In this document: positions 10,376 through 20,300 of the stretch, piece after piece
How positions within the stretch are numbered: the first letter of the stretch is position 1
How the letters are laid out: each line of letters begins with the position of its first letter
IMG/VR virus record: IMGVR_UViG_3300009183_000106
Coordinates: 1 to 59,595 of that record
Strand: one strand, 5' to 3'
Length of the DNA: 59,595 nucleotides
Source: a virus
Notes under the pieces: generated by a model
Seen by the model: the letters and a program-made list of their open reading frames with translations, nothing else
What the model was told of the DNA's origin: nothing
The model's database searches: none
Made by a program: the position numbers and the translations under genes

Positions 10376-11353
10376 ATGGTTATAGTTGTTTTATATTGTT
10401 ACATGGTTGATGATTGGTACGATAGGTTATCAAAACAACTTCAAAGAGTTCAAGACAGTTCATTATATGATGAACTTAATGAATTCCATTTAGTTGTTAC
10501 AGATATTAATCAAAATCAAAAAGAGATACTTGATAATTTATTAATTAAATACCCAAAAATTATTTTAGATTATAATACTCGTAATGATTACGAAAGTCAT
10601 GCTCTTTCTAAAATTGATAATATTGCGAGAACATATGGTGATTGTAAAATTTTATATTTTCACACTAAAGGGGTGTCTAACAAATATAAAAATTTAGTAA
10701 CAAATGAACCCTATGATCTAAAAGTTGATGGTATTAAATGTTGGGCAGAATTATTGGAGCATTTTGTTATTGACCACTGGAGAGAATGTGTTAATAAATT
10801 AGATGAATACGATACTGTTGGTGTAAACAATGTCGGTAATTGGTGGTGGGGAAATTTTTGGTGGTCAAATTCAAAACACATAAAAAATAATATACCATTT
10901 GATCAGTATTTTGGGGGATCAAGATGGCAATGCGAATCTTGGTTACACGAATCAAATAAAAACATTGATGACATTAAATACTTTCAATTTCACCACTTTA
11001 ATTACGACCCTTATTATTCAGTCCTACCAAAATACTTTTACGATAATACAGACATATCTAATTTAGAAATTAAAGTTATAGATTCAAAATTTGGATATTT
11101 TGCCGAACAAAGGGATGAAGGTCGAGGATTAAGTGAAAATGAAGACAATATTGTTGATGTAACAAATAAAGTTATTGAACTATTAAAACTTTCGGATAAT
11201 AAAACTTTTGGTTTTTTCCCTGAACAATCTTTTATTGGGGATCACCCATATAAAGGTAACGATAAATCAATTAGGATTTTATTTAAAACAAATATAGATC
11301 CTGAAAAAACATACACCTTAACCTCTTATCACCAAAATATAATAAAATTATGA
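10376..11353 (+). CDS. Putative glycosyltransferase
   Basis: 325 residues, starting 3 nt after the previous stop. The N-terminal part reads like a GT-A fold without an obvious DxD: MVIVVLYCYMV, IARTYGDCKILYFHTKGVS, then GVNNVGNWWWGNFWWSNSKH and a C-terminal WLHESNK. The FHTKGVS and W-rich GNFWW..S stretches are typical of uncharacterised glycosyltransferases found beside GT2-like enzymes. It probably contributes one linkage in the operon's glycan. Donor and acceptor cannot be told from sequence. Its last 4 nt overlap the next gene (ATGA), implying coupled translation. Confidence 0.6.
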   Translation: MVIVVLYCYMVDDWYDRLSKQLQRVQDSSLYDELNEFHLVVTDINQNQKEILDNLLIKYPKIILDYNTRNDYESHALSKIDNIARTYGDCKILYFHTKGVSNKYKNLVTNEPYDLKVDGIKCWAELLEHFVIDHWRECVNKLDEYDTVGVNNVGNWWWGNFWWSNSKHIKNNIPFDQYFGGSRWQCESWLHESNKNIDDIKYFQFHHFNYDPYYSVLPKYFYDNTDISNLEIKVIDSKFGYFAEQRDEGRGLSENEDNIVDVTNKVIELLKLSDNKTFGFFPEQSFIGDHPYKGNDKSIRILFKTNIDPEKTYTLTSYHQNIIKL

Positions 11354-12459
11354 AAAAAATTCTATTTTTAATTCTAACTTCAAAAACCCACAACCATAGG
11401 GGTGAAATAAATATTGATCGGGTGGATTTAACTAGAAAATTAGACGCAATCAATACTTGGGTTGGCGATGTTTTAGATACAGATAATGATGTTATTTTTT
11501 TTGATGGTGAAAATAAAGAGGTATCATTTGATGAAAATAGTAAAACATTACACCTAACTGATTATGACGGATATGAAGATGGGGTTACTTTAAGTAAATT
11601 ATTTCCCAAAGTTAAATCGGCATTAAAATGGGTGTATGAAAATAAAGAGTTTGATACTTTATATATATGTGATGATGACATTTATATAAATTTACCTGAG
11701 TTTTTAAAAATAAGTTTCAATCATGACTTTATGTCTAATGGTTCATTAGGTGGGGGAGGATTTTTCTTAAACAAAAAGGCAATAAAATCAATTATAAATT
11801 ATGAAAATACTCATCATAAACATTGTGATCAATTAATATTTGATGTTATTAATAGTGATAATACATTAACAAAATCATTTAGTAATGATAGATGTTGCCC
11901 TTTTTATATTCCGGGAGAATTGTATTCGACAATACATTATGTGACAGGAAAAAGATCTTATTTTTTACATAATATTTTTAAATTTTACCATGAAAATGGA
12001 TATACAAATAGAAAAATTATTTTAGGTGGTGGTTTAGACTCCTACCATAAAAATAAAATTGTAAGTTATGAATCATTAGTTGGTAGAAAAACATCAAGAT
12101 GGTACGATTTTACTGTAGATTCAAATAATTGGGAATACCATAGTGGTTACGCTAGAAGTACGGTATCTGTTAATAATCTAAAAAACTTTTGGCCTTACGG
12201 AGAAAGAACCACAAAATTCTTCGTAGTTAATTTTGATAATTTATTATCAGATTATATCAACACTAATTTATTTTACCCAAATTTAGAATATATTATTAAT
12301 AAATGTGAAGAATCACTAATAGATAATGGGAATGTATTTCTAATGTCCGAAAAAAATGAAAATATAAATGGTTGGGTAATAGATAATGATATTAAAATCT
12401 CGCATAAACTAAATTTTGAATTATTAAATAATTGTAATTTTTATAGAAAAATTAAATAG
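11350..12459 (+). CDS. Fringe/GT31-like glycosyltransferase
   Basis: 369 residues; the start overlaps the upstream stop as ATGA. Key stretches are MKKILFLILTSKTHNHR, ALKWVYENKEFDTLYICDDDIYIN (a DDD metal motif near residue 112) and GGGGFFLNKKAIKSI, followed by HCDQLIFDVI. This combination is the hallmark of beta-1,3-glycosyltransferases of the Fringe / GT31 group. The C-terminal ~130 residues (WYDFTVDSNNWEYHSG, NLKNFWPYGERTTKFF) are unassigned. In eukaryotes Fringe extends O-linked sugars on protein; a role in extending the first sugar added by the GlcNAc-transferase is an attractive inference. Confidence 0.7.
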   Translation: MKKILFLILTSKTHNHRGEINIDRVDLTRKLDAINTWVGDVLDTDNDVIFFDGENKEVSFDENSKTLHLTDYDGYEDGVTLSKLFPKVKSALKWVYENKEFDTLYICDDDIYINLPEFLKISFNHDFMSNGSLGGGGFFLNKKAIKSIINYENTHHKHCDQLIFDVINSDNTLTKSFSNDRCCPFYIPGELYSTIHYVTGKRSYFLHNIFKFYHENGYTNRKIILGGGLDSYHKNKIVSYESLVGRKTSRWYDFTVDSNNWEYHSGYARSTVSVNNLKNFWPYGERTTKFFVVNFDNLLSDYINTNLFYPNLEYIINKCEESLIDNGNVFLMSEKNENINGWVIDNDIKISHKLNFELLNNCNFYRKIK

Positions 12460-12460
12460 T

Positions 12461-14155
12461 ATGAATAAAAATATAACATTAGTTACAGGTCTTTGGGATA
12501 TGGGTAGAGGTAACCTTGATGGATGGGCAAAAAGAGATTTTGAATATTATAAAACTAGATTCTTTGAGTTTTTAGAAACAGATGTACAAATGTGTATTTG
12601 GATACCTAAAGATTTGGAGGAAGAAGTTTTAAAGATACGAGGTGATAGACCAACTAAAATTTTTATAAAGAATTTAGAGGATTTTAAAACTTGGAACCCA
12701 TTTTTTAGTAAGATCCAAGAAATACGTAATACTGATAGTTGGAGAAATTTTGCGGGTTGGTTGAAAGATTCCCCACAGGCGACATTGGAATTTTATAATC
12801 CGATGATGTTCACAAAAATGTTTATGTTAAATGATTCATCAATTATAAACCCATTTAATTCTGAATATCTTTTTTGGATTGATGGTGGCTTAACAAATAC
12901 GGTTAGTTCAGGTTATTTTATTAAAGACAAAGTTTTAGATAATTTAGAGAATTATATGTTATCATTAGATAAAGAATATGTTCATATAACCTATCCTTAT
13001 GAGGCTAATGATGAAATTCATGGGTTTGAAAGAAGTGGTATGTCAAAATATTGTGGTACTGACTATGTTAATTATGTAGCAAGAGGTGGTTTCTTCGGTG
13101 GTCATAAAAATACAATCCATAATATGAATACATTATATTATGGGATAATGGAATCCACATTAAAGGATAATTTAATGGGTGCGGATGAATGTTTATTTAC
13201 AATATTATGTCATAATCACCCTGACTTAATTCATAGGTTTAAAATTGAAGGTAATGGATTGGTATGGCCGTTTTTTGAAAATTTAAAAAGTTTTGAACAA
13301 CCTATTGATGTTGAAACTAAAATAAAAAATAATGATGTTGTTGGTAGTGAAATAGGATTATATGTAATTACATTTAATTCACCAAAACAATTTGAAACTT
13401 TAATTGAGTCTATGTTGGATTATGATCCATCATTTCTAACTAAAACTAAAAAATATCTACTTAATAATTCGACAGACTTATCAACAACTGAAAGATATAT
13501 TCAACTGTGTGACCAATATGGGTTTGAACATATTAAAAAAGATAATATTGGTATAACAGGTGGTAGACAATTTATTGCAGAACATTTTAATGATCAAAAT
13601 AATTTAAGTCATTATTATTTCTTTGAGGATGATATGTTTTTCTACAATGGTTCTGAAATAACTTGTAAGAATGGATTTATTAGAAAAATAAAAAACATAT
13701 TTGACAATACTTTAAAAATTATTAAAGAAGAGAAATTTGATTTTTTAAAGTTAAACTTTACAGAATTTTATGGTAGCCATAATAAACAATGGGCTTGGTA
13801 TAATGTTCCACAATCATTTAGAGAATCCCATTGGGTAAATAACCCAAGATTACCTGAACATGGTTTAGATCATAATTCACCTAATTTAGAATTTAAACAC
13901 ATTAAATCTTACAATGGAATACCATATGCTACAGGTGAAATATACTTATGTAATTGGCCAATAGTAATGTCAAAAGAAGGTAATTATAAATGTTATCTCA
14001 AAACAAAATTTGGTATGCCTTACGAACAAACTCTTATGTCTCATTGTTACCAAGAAATGGTAAAGGGTAATATAACGGGTTCTGTGCTACTTGCAACGCC
14101 AACTGATCATAATAGATTTGATTTTTATGATGGTAGTTTAAGAAAAGAATGTTAA
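12461..14155 (+). CDS. Two-domain glycosyltransferase: HtrL/YibB-like + GT2-like
   Basis: 564 residues. Residues 1-~280 match the HtrL/YibB/WlaTC pattern: ITLVTGLWDMGRGN, RFFEFLETDVQMCIWIP, then YNPMMFTKMFMLND, NPFNSEYLFWIDGGLTNT and ARGGFFGGHKNTI. Residues ~295-564 are a second transferase-like domain: GLYVITFNSPKQFETLIESM, GITGGRQFIAEHF, HYYFFEDDMFFYNG (EDD metal motif) and a late GIPYATGEIYLCNWP. It begins 1 nt after the previous stop and closes the sugar operon. Its stop codon shares the TTAA at 14152-14155 with the convergent HNH gene. Confidence 0.75.
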   Translation: MNKNITLVTGLWDMGRGNLDGWAKRDFEYYKTRFFEFLETDVQMCIWIPKDLEEEVLKIRGDRPTKIFIKNLEDFKTWNPFFSKIQEIRNTDSWRNFAGWLKDSPQATLEFYNPMMFTKMFMLNDSSIINPFNSEYLFWIDGGLTNTVSSGYFIKDKVLDNLENYMLSLDKEYVHITYPYEANDEIHGFERSGMSKYCGTDYVNYVARGGFFGGHKNTIHNMNTLYYGIMESTLKDNLMGADECLFTILCHNHPDLIHRFKIEGNGLVWPFFENLKSFEQPIDVETKIKNNDVVGSEIGLYVITFNSPKQFETLIESMLDYDPSFLTKTKKYLLNNSTDLSTTERYIQLCDQYGFEHIKKDNIGITGGRQFIAEHFNDQNNLSHYYFFEDDMFFYNGSEITCKNGFIRKIKNIFDNTLKIIKEEKFDFLKLNFTEFYGSHNKQWAWYNVPQSFRESHWVNNPRLPEHGLDHNSPNLEFKHIKSYNGIPYATGEIYLCNWPIVMSKEGNYKCYLKTKFGMPYEQTLMSHCYQEMVKGNITGSVLLATPTDHNRFDFYDGSLRKEC

Positions 14156-14892
14156 AGTATTTTATTACTCTTCCTTAAATTATCTTCCGCCCATAGAGGT
14201 TGAAGATTAGTATAATGACAAAGTTTATAAATTTCTTCTTCGGTATTTGCGGACGATAATGGTATTATGTGGTCTATGTGTATGTACTTACCCATTAAAT
14301 CCCAAGTCATCCCTTCGGTAAATTGGTTTTCAAGGTGTTCTTTAAGAAACTTCGGAGAACAACCTACAATATCAAACGTTTTATTTTGTTTTATAATATT
14401 GTTATTTTTTAGAAAAGTATAGATTCTACCTCTTACATTATGTGATAAACGATAAATTGGGTTATTTATTTTTTTAGTTTTTAAAAATTCATTACGTTTT
14501 TCTCTATTAATATTATTATATTTTTTATTATATTCTAAACGTTTTTCTCTATTATTATAGTAATATTTTGTGCTGAGGGTTCTGAATTTTTCTAAATTTT
14601 TTTCTTTATTTTCGTGATAATGTTTTTTAACTCTTTCTATAAGAACTTCTTTATTATTTTGATAATATTTTTTAACGTAATTAGGATTTTTTTCACGAAA
14701 TTTTTTATGATAATCGGGATTATCTATTTTCCATAATTTTAAATATGTTTTATTTTCATTTACTCTTGTTTTTGTATAAATAATTTTACATTCTTTACAA
14801 GAACTATAATAACCATCTATTTTTGATTTATCCGTGTAAAACTCACAAACCTCTTTTTCTTCTTTACATTTACTACATATCTTTGTTTGCAT
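14152..14892 (-). CDS. HNH endonuclease (zinc-ribbon, free-standing homing type)
   Basis: 246 residues. The N-terminus has a Cys-rich zinc ribbon (CSKCKEEKEVCEF, SSCKEC). Residues ~45-140 are Lys/Asn/Tyr-rich helical repeats of the kind YYQNNKEVL, YHENKEKNL, YYYNNREKR, likely DNA contacts. The C-terminus is the nuclease (HIDHIIPLSSA, then NLQPLWAEDN). Its closest visible relative is the HNH gene at 31020: both share the ribbon, the GCSP/GCNP..LK..LE..F.EGM segment and the C-terminal IDHIIPLSSA.TEEEIYKLC. The first 20 nt overlap the RHH gene at 14873. It lies opposite to the sugar operon and shares stop-codon bases with its last gene. Probably a homing endonuclease. Confidence 0.85.
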   Translation of the reverse strand: MQTKICSKCKEEKEVCEFYTDKSKIDGYYSSCKECKIIYTKTRVNENKTYLKLWKIDNPDYHKKFREKNPNYVKKYYQNNKEVLIERVKKHYHENKEKNLEKFRTLSTKYYYNNREKRLEYNKKYNNINREKRNEFLKTKKINNPIYRLSHNVRGRIYTFLKNNNIIKQNKTFDIVGCSPKFLKEHLENQFTEGMTWDLMGKYIHIDHIIPLSSANTEEEIYKLCHYTNLQPLWAEDNLRKSNKIL

Positions 14893-15028
14893 AATACTCT
14901 ATTAATAATTTCTCTAACAATCTTGATTTATTTGTTTTTTCTTTAACCATACGATTAAATAAACGAGGATCTAAACTTATTCCAAACTTAACCTTTCTGT
15001 CTTCAACTAATTTTAATTTTCTTCCCAT
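14873..15028 (-). CDS. Ribbon-helix-helix DNA-binding protein (cassette partner of HNH)
   Basis: 51 residues from the ATG at 15028, MGRKLKLVEDRKVKFGISLD. The short beta strand KVKFGISLD followed by two helices (PRLFNRMVKE, SRLLEKLLIEYYA) is a ribbon-helix-helix fold. The length (51) and the MGR start equal those of the second cassette at 30884, which fixes the start here although the frame is open further upstream. Its last 20 nt overlap the HNH gene. The late-type octamer sits 5 nt upstream of the ATG. It may repress its own promoter and so limit the nuclease, or guide it; both are inference. Confidence 0.75.
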   Translation of the reverse strand: MGRKLKLVEDRKVKFGISLDPRLFNRMVKEKTNKSRLLEKLLIEYYANKDM

Positions 15029-15033
15029 ATTAT

Positions 15034-15041
15034 ATAAATAT
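15034..15041 (-). promoter_or_regulatory. Candidate promoter of the first RHH-HNH cassette
   Basis: ATATTTAT on the minus strand 5 nt before the RHH ATG. The stretch ATATTTATATAATATGGGA closely matches the corresponding stretch of the second cassette at 30870, so the promoter seems to travel with the cassette. Confidence 0.5.
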
Positions 15042-15092
15042 CGCAAAAAATTAAAAAGTATCACTTTTTTTAAATTAAAATAAAAAAATCAA

Positions 15093-15100
15093 GTATTTAT
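15093..15100 (+). promoter_or_regulatory. Candidate late promoter core GTATTTAT
   Basis: GTATTTAT 15 nt before the ATG at 15116. With the minus-strand octamer at 15034 it makes a divergent promoter region of about 90 nt. Confidence 0.5.
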
Positions 15101-15115
15101 ATATAAAACAATTAA

Positions 15116-16402
15116 ATGGAGTGGTACATAAAAAAAAATGCTACGTTACCCGTTTTAAAGATGCAAGTCGTTAAAGACGGTAGAAGTGATTATAATAAGA
15201 TGATGGAAATGATTGTGGAATCTTCTATCTTTTTTTCAATGGTAGATACTGAGACGGGGATTCCAAGAATTGTTACTAGACCCGCTGGATTTGTTGAGAA
15301 AACATTAATGGATCCTAATGCTGAGTATGAATATTATGTTTATTATCAATTCACATCAAATGACACAAGAAAAGTTGGGAGATATGAAGGCCAGTTCTTA
15401 TTAAGAAATTCAGATGGTACATTAATTTTACCTATTAGAGAAAAACTATATATAAACGTACAGGAAAGTTTCATTGCTGATGATCTTCCGTATGAGTCTT
15501 GTTATGTTGTTGAGTTCCCTTGTTGTGCAAGTATCCCAACAACATCTACAACAACCACAACCCCTTGTCATAGTTGTGGACCATGTTGTCCTCCAACACC
15601 AACCCCTTTAACAACAACCACAACCACAACCCCTACTCCAACATCAACACCTCCTGAAAATGTTGTTTATGATTTATCTATAGATGTGACAGCTGGTTCT
15701 ATTGTTGTTGATTGTGTGTTGACATGTGATCGACCTGTTGATCAACTTGTGACATTAGAGGTTAATACTATTTTAGATTTGTTGTCTGGAGGTTCAATTA
15801 ATATACCGGCAACGGTATCTATATTACCAAATGAATTGTCAGGAACTATTCAGGTGATTAATACTGATTATGATTACTCTGATTTAGGGGAGACTGGGTA
15901 TTTTGAGACTGGTGAAGTAAATGTGAGTGGGTTAACTTATAACCTTAATGGGGTTTTGAATCATTTCATTGTTACTCCAACACCAACTCCGACTAATACG
16001 ACTACACCAACTGTAACCCCAACAAAGACTTTAACTCCTACACCGACTCCTACACCAACAACATTAAACGATAATTTAATTGTTTATTATGGTAAATTGG
16101 AAAAATTATTTGTTGATTCAAATGATATGGTAGATTTGGGTATTTTGGAGACTAAAAATATTAAAAATGTATATTTATCTTACGGTATGATACCAGGGTA
16201 TTGTTATGTGGTTGTTCCTGAGATATTGGATCAGCCGGTACACTTTAAAAACAGTGTTGATGGATGTAATGGATTTACCATTCCGTTCGCAAGACTTGAC
16301 GACATTAGTGTATATGACTCAAATGGTGTTGCCAGTGTATATTATGTGTATAGATCTTATGTGTCAACAAGTTCAAGTGTTGATGTATGGGTTTGTGATT
16401 AA
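15116..16402 (+). CDS. Virion fibre/baseplate-attached protein with Thr/Pro linkers
   Basis: 428 residues. Residues 1-~138 form a conserved N-terminal domain (MEWYIKKNATLPVLKMQVVK, FFSMVDTETGIPRIV, LPIREKLYINVQESFIADDL), probably the part that attaches to the virion. Two low-complexity linkers follow, PTPLTTTTTTTPTPTSTPP near 162-180 and [20 protein letters not shown] near 287-306, with beta-sandwich-like domains between them and at the C-terminus. The N-terminal domain is duplicated as a broken copy at 27650. The Thr/Pro linkers are the same kind as in the stalk at 3021. It likely displays small binding domains on flexible linkers. Confidence 0.65.
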   Translation: MEWYIKKNATLPVLKMQVVKDGRSDYNKMMEMIVESSIFFSMVDTETGIPRIVTRPAGFVEKTLMDPNAEYEYYVYYQFTSNDTRKVGRYEGQFLLRNSDGTLILPIREKLYINVQESFIADDLPYESCYVVEFPCCASIPTTSTTTTTPCHSCGPCCPPTPTPLTTTTTTTPTPTSTPPENVVYDLSIDVTAGSIVVDCVLTCDRPVDQLVTLEVNTILDLLSGGSINIPATVSILPNELSGTIQVINTDYDYSDLGETGYFETGEVNVSGLTYNLNGVLNHFIVTPTPTPTNTTTPTVTPTKTLTPTPTPTPTTLNDNLIVYYGKLEKLFVDSNDMVDLGILETKNIKNVYLSYGMIPGYCYVVVPEILDQPVHFKNSVDGCNGFTIPFARLDDISVYDSNGVASVYYVYRSYVSTSSSVDVWVCD

Positions 16403-16418
16403 AAAAAATTATATGTAA

Positions 16419-16913
16419 ATGTCAGAATTTGAATTACTAGGAGGTATTGGTGTAATGGGCTTTATAAGCCCGATGGATACAAGAGACTCTTATGCTGTTA
16501 TTGACCCAATTTATGGTATTGATGGACTTAGAAATGTTCATTCGATCCATGATTTAAATACCATTCCGTTTCTGAGAAGAAGGTCGGGTATGATTGTGGG
16601 GGTTAATGGTGGTGAGAAGTATTTCAAGTTAAAAAAGATTTCATGGATAAATGATATTACTGATTGGGTTGAAATTGATTTAACTAAAATCATTTATATA
16701 GATAAGGAGATTCCTTATGGAGTAATTGATGGAATTAACGATATTTTTGAATTATCTTCTGACCCAATTCCCAATTCTGAGCATTTATTCTTAAATGGGT
16801 TATTAAATGATTCTGGTATAGATGAGGACTATTTAATTGAAGGTAAGACCATTAAATTTTCCATTCCGCCTGATATTGGCATGAAAATAAGATGTAGTTA
16901 TCGCAGTTTTTAA
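16419..16913 (+). CDS. Small fibre-associated protein with 'LNG' C-terminal module
   Basis: 164 residues, 16 nt after the previous gene and without its own octamer, so probably co-transcribed. The C-terminal half (HLFLNGLLNDSGIDEDYLIE, IKFSIPPDIGMKIRCSYRSF) is the short beta module found at the ends of many phage fibre or appendage proteins; the coiled-coil fibre at 17319 ends with the same kind of module (VFLNGIMQLEDQDYTI). The N-terminal part has GIGVMGFISPMDTRDS. Probably a head or tail appendage component. Confidence 0.55.
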   Translation: MSEFELLGGIGVMGFISPMDTRDSYAVIDPIYGIDGLRNVHSIHDLNTIPFLRRRSGMIVGVNGGEKYFKLKKISWINDITDWVEIDLTKIIYIDKEIPYGVIDGINDIFELSSDPIPNSEHLFLNGLLNDSGIDEDYLIEGKTIKFSIPPDIGMKIRCSYRSF

Positions 16914-16924
16914 TGAGATTGTAG

Positions 16925-16932
16925 ATATTTAT
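16925..16932 (+). promoter_or_regulatory. Candidate late promoter core ATATTTAT
   Basis: ATATTTAT 33 nt before the ATG at 16966. Confidence 0.45.
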
Positions 16933-16965
16933 AGTTAAGTGAAATAACAAAAAAGTAAAGACTAA

Positions 16966-17214
16966 ATGAATATTAATATGAGTGAGATTATAACCTATGT
17001 AACATCCGATTTATATTTAACCGCCTATCTAAAGACTATGGGGTATAAATTAAAGGTTGAGAAAGTTAAAACAAAATCAAACTTTATTTTTGAATCTTCC
17101 CCCGAGCTACTATCACATGTAGATGAGTATTTAACCGAAATGGGTTCCTGTGAACCGTTGGCGTACACAAACGCAATCAAGAACATTAAAAATTTATTGT
17201 ACAACAAAAAATAA
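16966..17214 (+). CDS. Small DUF5659-like protein
   Basis: 82 residues. The pattern TSDLYLTAYLKTMGYKL, then SNFIFESSPELLSHVDEYL and a C-terminal ALAYTNAIKNIKNLL-like helix resembles the small DUF5659 family (AaFL..G..l then FvFe). That family is common in phages and bacteria but has no established function. An alternative start is the second Met (residue 5). It stands alone between two fibre genes with a late octamer upstream. Confidence 0.5.
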   Translation: MNINMSEIITYVTSDLYLTAYLKTMGYKLKVEKVKTKSNFIFESSPELLSHVDEYLTEMGSCEPLAYTNAIKNIKNLLYNKK

Positions 17215-17240
17215 ACATTTTAATTAATGTGTTTTTTTTT
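17209..17240 (+). terminator. Weak hairpin plus T-run
   Basis: ACATT / AATGT inverted repeat around TTAATT, ending just before a run of nine or more T residues. The stem is only 5-6 A/T-rich pairs, so termination is uncertain. Confidence 0.35.
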
Positions 17241-17318
17241 GTTAATGACCCTTTAAACCGGGTTGTGCAAAATTTCTATGTCCTTAAAAAATAAATAAAT
17301 AATTAAAAACAAATTTTT

Positions 17319-20300
17319 ATGTCAAATACTAAAATTGTATTAAATAGACAGTCTGATTTAATATTGGACAACGCGGAAATTACATCACCAGTTGGTATCG
17401 TCTTAGCTGACATCGCTGGAGCTACTGATGCAATATCTGCTGAAGAATCATTAAGAGTAGCTGCGGTAGCTGCTGAAGAATCAATGAGAATAGCTGGTGA
17501 TGTTGAAGTAACTCAACTGGTAAGAAATGAACGAGATACTCGTGTCGCTGCTGTATCTACTGAAGAGTCTGCTCGTATCGCTGGTGATTTAAACCTTCAA
17601 AACCAAATCGACAATGTACTGTCTAATGTTGATGGTGCTGCTTTGGATTCATTAACGGAAATCGTTGGAGCTTTCCAATCTGCTGATGATGATTTGAATG
17701 GTGCTATCACACTTTTAGCTAACACTGCAAGTTCTGCATTGTCAACTGAAGTTGAAGCTCGTATCTCTGATGTTGACGCTGAACAAGCAAGAGCTGAATC
17801 AGCTGAAGCTGTATTGACTGCTGATTTATCTGCTGAAAGATCTGCTAGAATTCTTTCTATAGCTGCTGAAGTTGAAAAAGAAGTATCTAAAAGAATCGCT
17901 GATGTTGATGCTGAAGAGTCTCGTGCTAGCGAAGCTGAAGAAATGTTAGCTGCTGATTTATCTTCTGAAGTTGCTGCTCGTGAAGCGGCTATTTCTGCTG
18001 AGTCATCAGTTAGAAGAGAAAATGATGAGGCCGAAGAGTCTCGTGCTATCGAAGCTGAAGGTTCATTAGCTACAGTTATCGCTGCTGAACACAGTGAACA
18101 CATCGCAAACGAATTATCTATCGTTACTGCAATGGATGCTGCTGATTCATCTGAAGCATCTGCTCGTATCGCTGGTGATGCATCATTAACTGCTGATTTA
18201 GCTGCTGAAGGTGTTCGTGCTGGAAACGCTGAAGGCGTATTAACTGCTAATTTAGCTGCTGAAGGTGTTCGTGCTGGAAATGCTGAAGCTAGTTTAGCTA
18301 CTGATTTAGCTTCTGAAATCATGAACAGAGGTAATGCTATTGATAATGAGCAATCTGCAAGAATCGATGGTGACCAATCACTACAAAACCAAATTGATTT
18401 CATCACAGACAACACTGATGCTGCTGCAATTGATTCATTAACTGAAATCGTTGCTGCTTTCCAAAGTGCTGACGGAGAAATCAATGGTGCAATTACTACA
18501 TTAGCAGATGCTGCTGGTGCTAACTTGTCAACTGAGGTTGCTCGTGCTACAAGTGTTGAAGGTGTATTAACTGCTGATTTATCTACTGAAGTTGCTGCAA
18601 GAGAAGCTGCTGTTTCTATGGAAGAAGCTGCTCGTATTGCTGCTGAGTTAGTTTTAACTAATAGTTTATCTGTTGAAGTTGCTGCACGTATCGCTGATGT
18701 TGATGTTGAAGAAGCAAGAGCAATGGCTGCTGAGTTAGTTTTAACTAATGATTTATCCGCTGAAGTTGCTGCTCGTATCGCTGATGTTGATGCTGAAGAG
18801 TCTCGTGCTATGGCTGCTGAGTTAGTTTTAACTAACAACTTGTCTACAGAAATGTCTGCACGTATTGCTGACGTTGATGCTGAAGCATCTCGTGCTACTG
18901 CTGCTGAAGGTATATTAACTGCTGATTTATCAAGTGAAGTTGCTAACAGAGGAACAGCTGTAACTGCTGAAGCTTCTTACAGAGTTGCTGGAGATTTATC
19001 TCTACAAAACCAAATTGACTTCATCACAGAAAACATCGACCCAGTTGCTATCGATTCATTAACTGAAATCGTTGCTGCTTTCCAATCTGCTGATGGTGAT
19101 ATTAACGGAGCAATTACAGAATTAGCTGATGCTGCTGGTGCTAACTTGTCAACTGAAGTTGCTCGTGCTACAAGTGCTGAAGCTGTATTGACATCTGATT
19201 TATCAAGTGAAGTATCTGCAAGAATTGCTGATGTTGATGCTGAAGAGTCTAGAGCTACTGCGGCTGAGTTAGTTTTAACAAACGATTTATCTTCTGAAGT
19301 ATCAAACAGAATTGCTGACGTTGATGCTGAAGAGTCTCGTGCTACTGCTGCTGAGTTAGTTTTAACAAACAACTTGTCTACTGAAGTTTCTAACAGAATT
19401 GCTGACGTTGATGCTGAACAAGCAAGAGCTGAAAGTGCTGAAGCTGTATTGACTGCTGATTTATCAAGTGAAATGTCTGCTCGTATCGCTGATGTTGATG
19501 CTGAAGAGTCTAGAGCTATGGCTGCTGAAGATTTACTTGATGGTGACCTTCGTTCTGAAATGATGAACAGACAAATTGCTGTTGATGCTGAAGCATCTTA
19601 CCGTGTTTCAGGTGATTTGTCACTTCAAAACCAAATTGACTTCATTACATCTAACGTTGATGCTGCTGCAATCGATTCATTAACTGAAATCGTTTCTGCG
19701 TTCCAATCTGCTGATGGTGATATCAACAACGCAATCACTACATTAGCTGATGCTGCTGGTGCTAACTTGTCAACGGAAGTTGCAAGAGCTGAAAGTGCTG
19801 AAGCTGTATTGACTGCTGATTTATCAAGTGAAGTATCTAATAGAGAATCTGCTGACACTAGTTTAGCTGTTGCTTTATCTATTGAAGTGTCTAAAAGAAA
19901 TGATTTAGGACAAAGCGTTTATTCTGAAGTTTCTAACAGAACTGCTGACGTTGATGCTGAAGAATCAAGAGCTATCGCTGCTGAAGGTGTTTTAACATCA
20001 GATTTATCTTCTGAAGTTGCTAACAGAGAAGCTGCAATATCTGCTGAAGAATCAATGAGAGTTGAAGCTGACGCATCTATCGCTGCTGAATTGTCTTCTG
20101 ACATTGCTGGATTAGCTGATGTTGATGGAACAACTATCGTTCTTAACGGTGATACTAACCAAATCGAATTGGCTGACGAAGTTGCTGCTGGTGCTGGTGG
20201 AAATAGAACGTTCTTAGGTGAAATAGATATCAAAACAATCTTGAAAGTAGGTGGTGTTGATGTAATGGCTGAAATTAGTTCAGAAATTGCAAGAGCTGAA

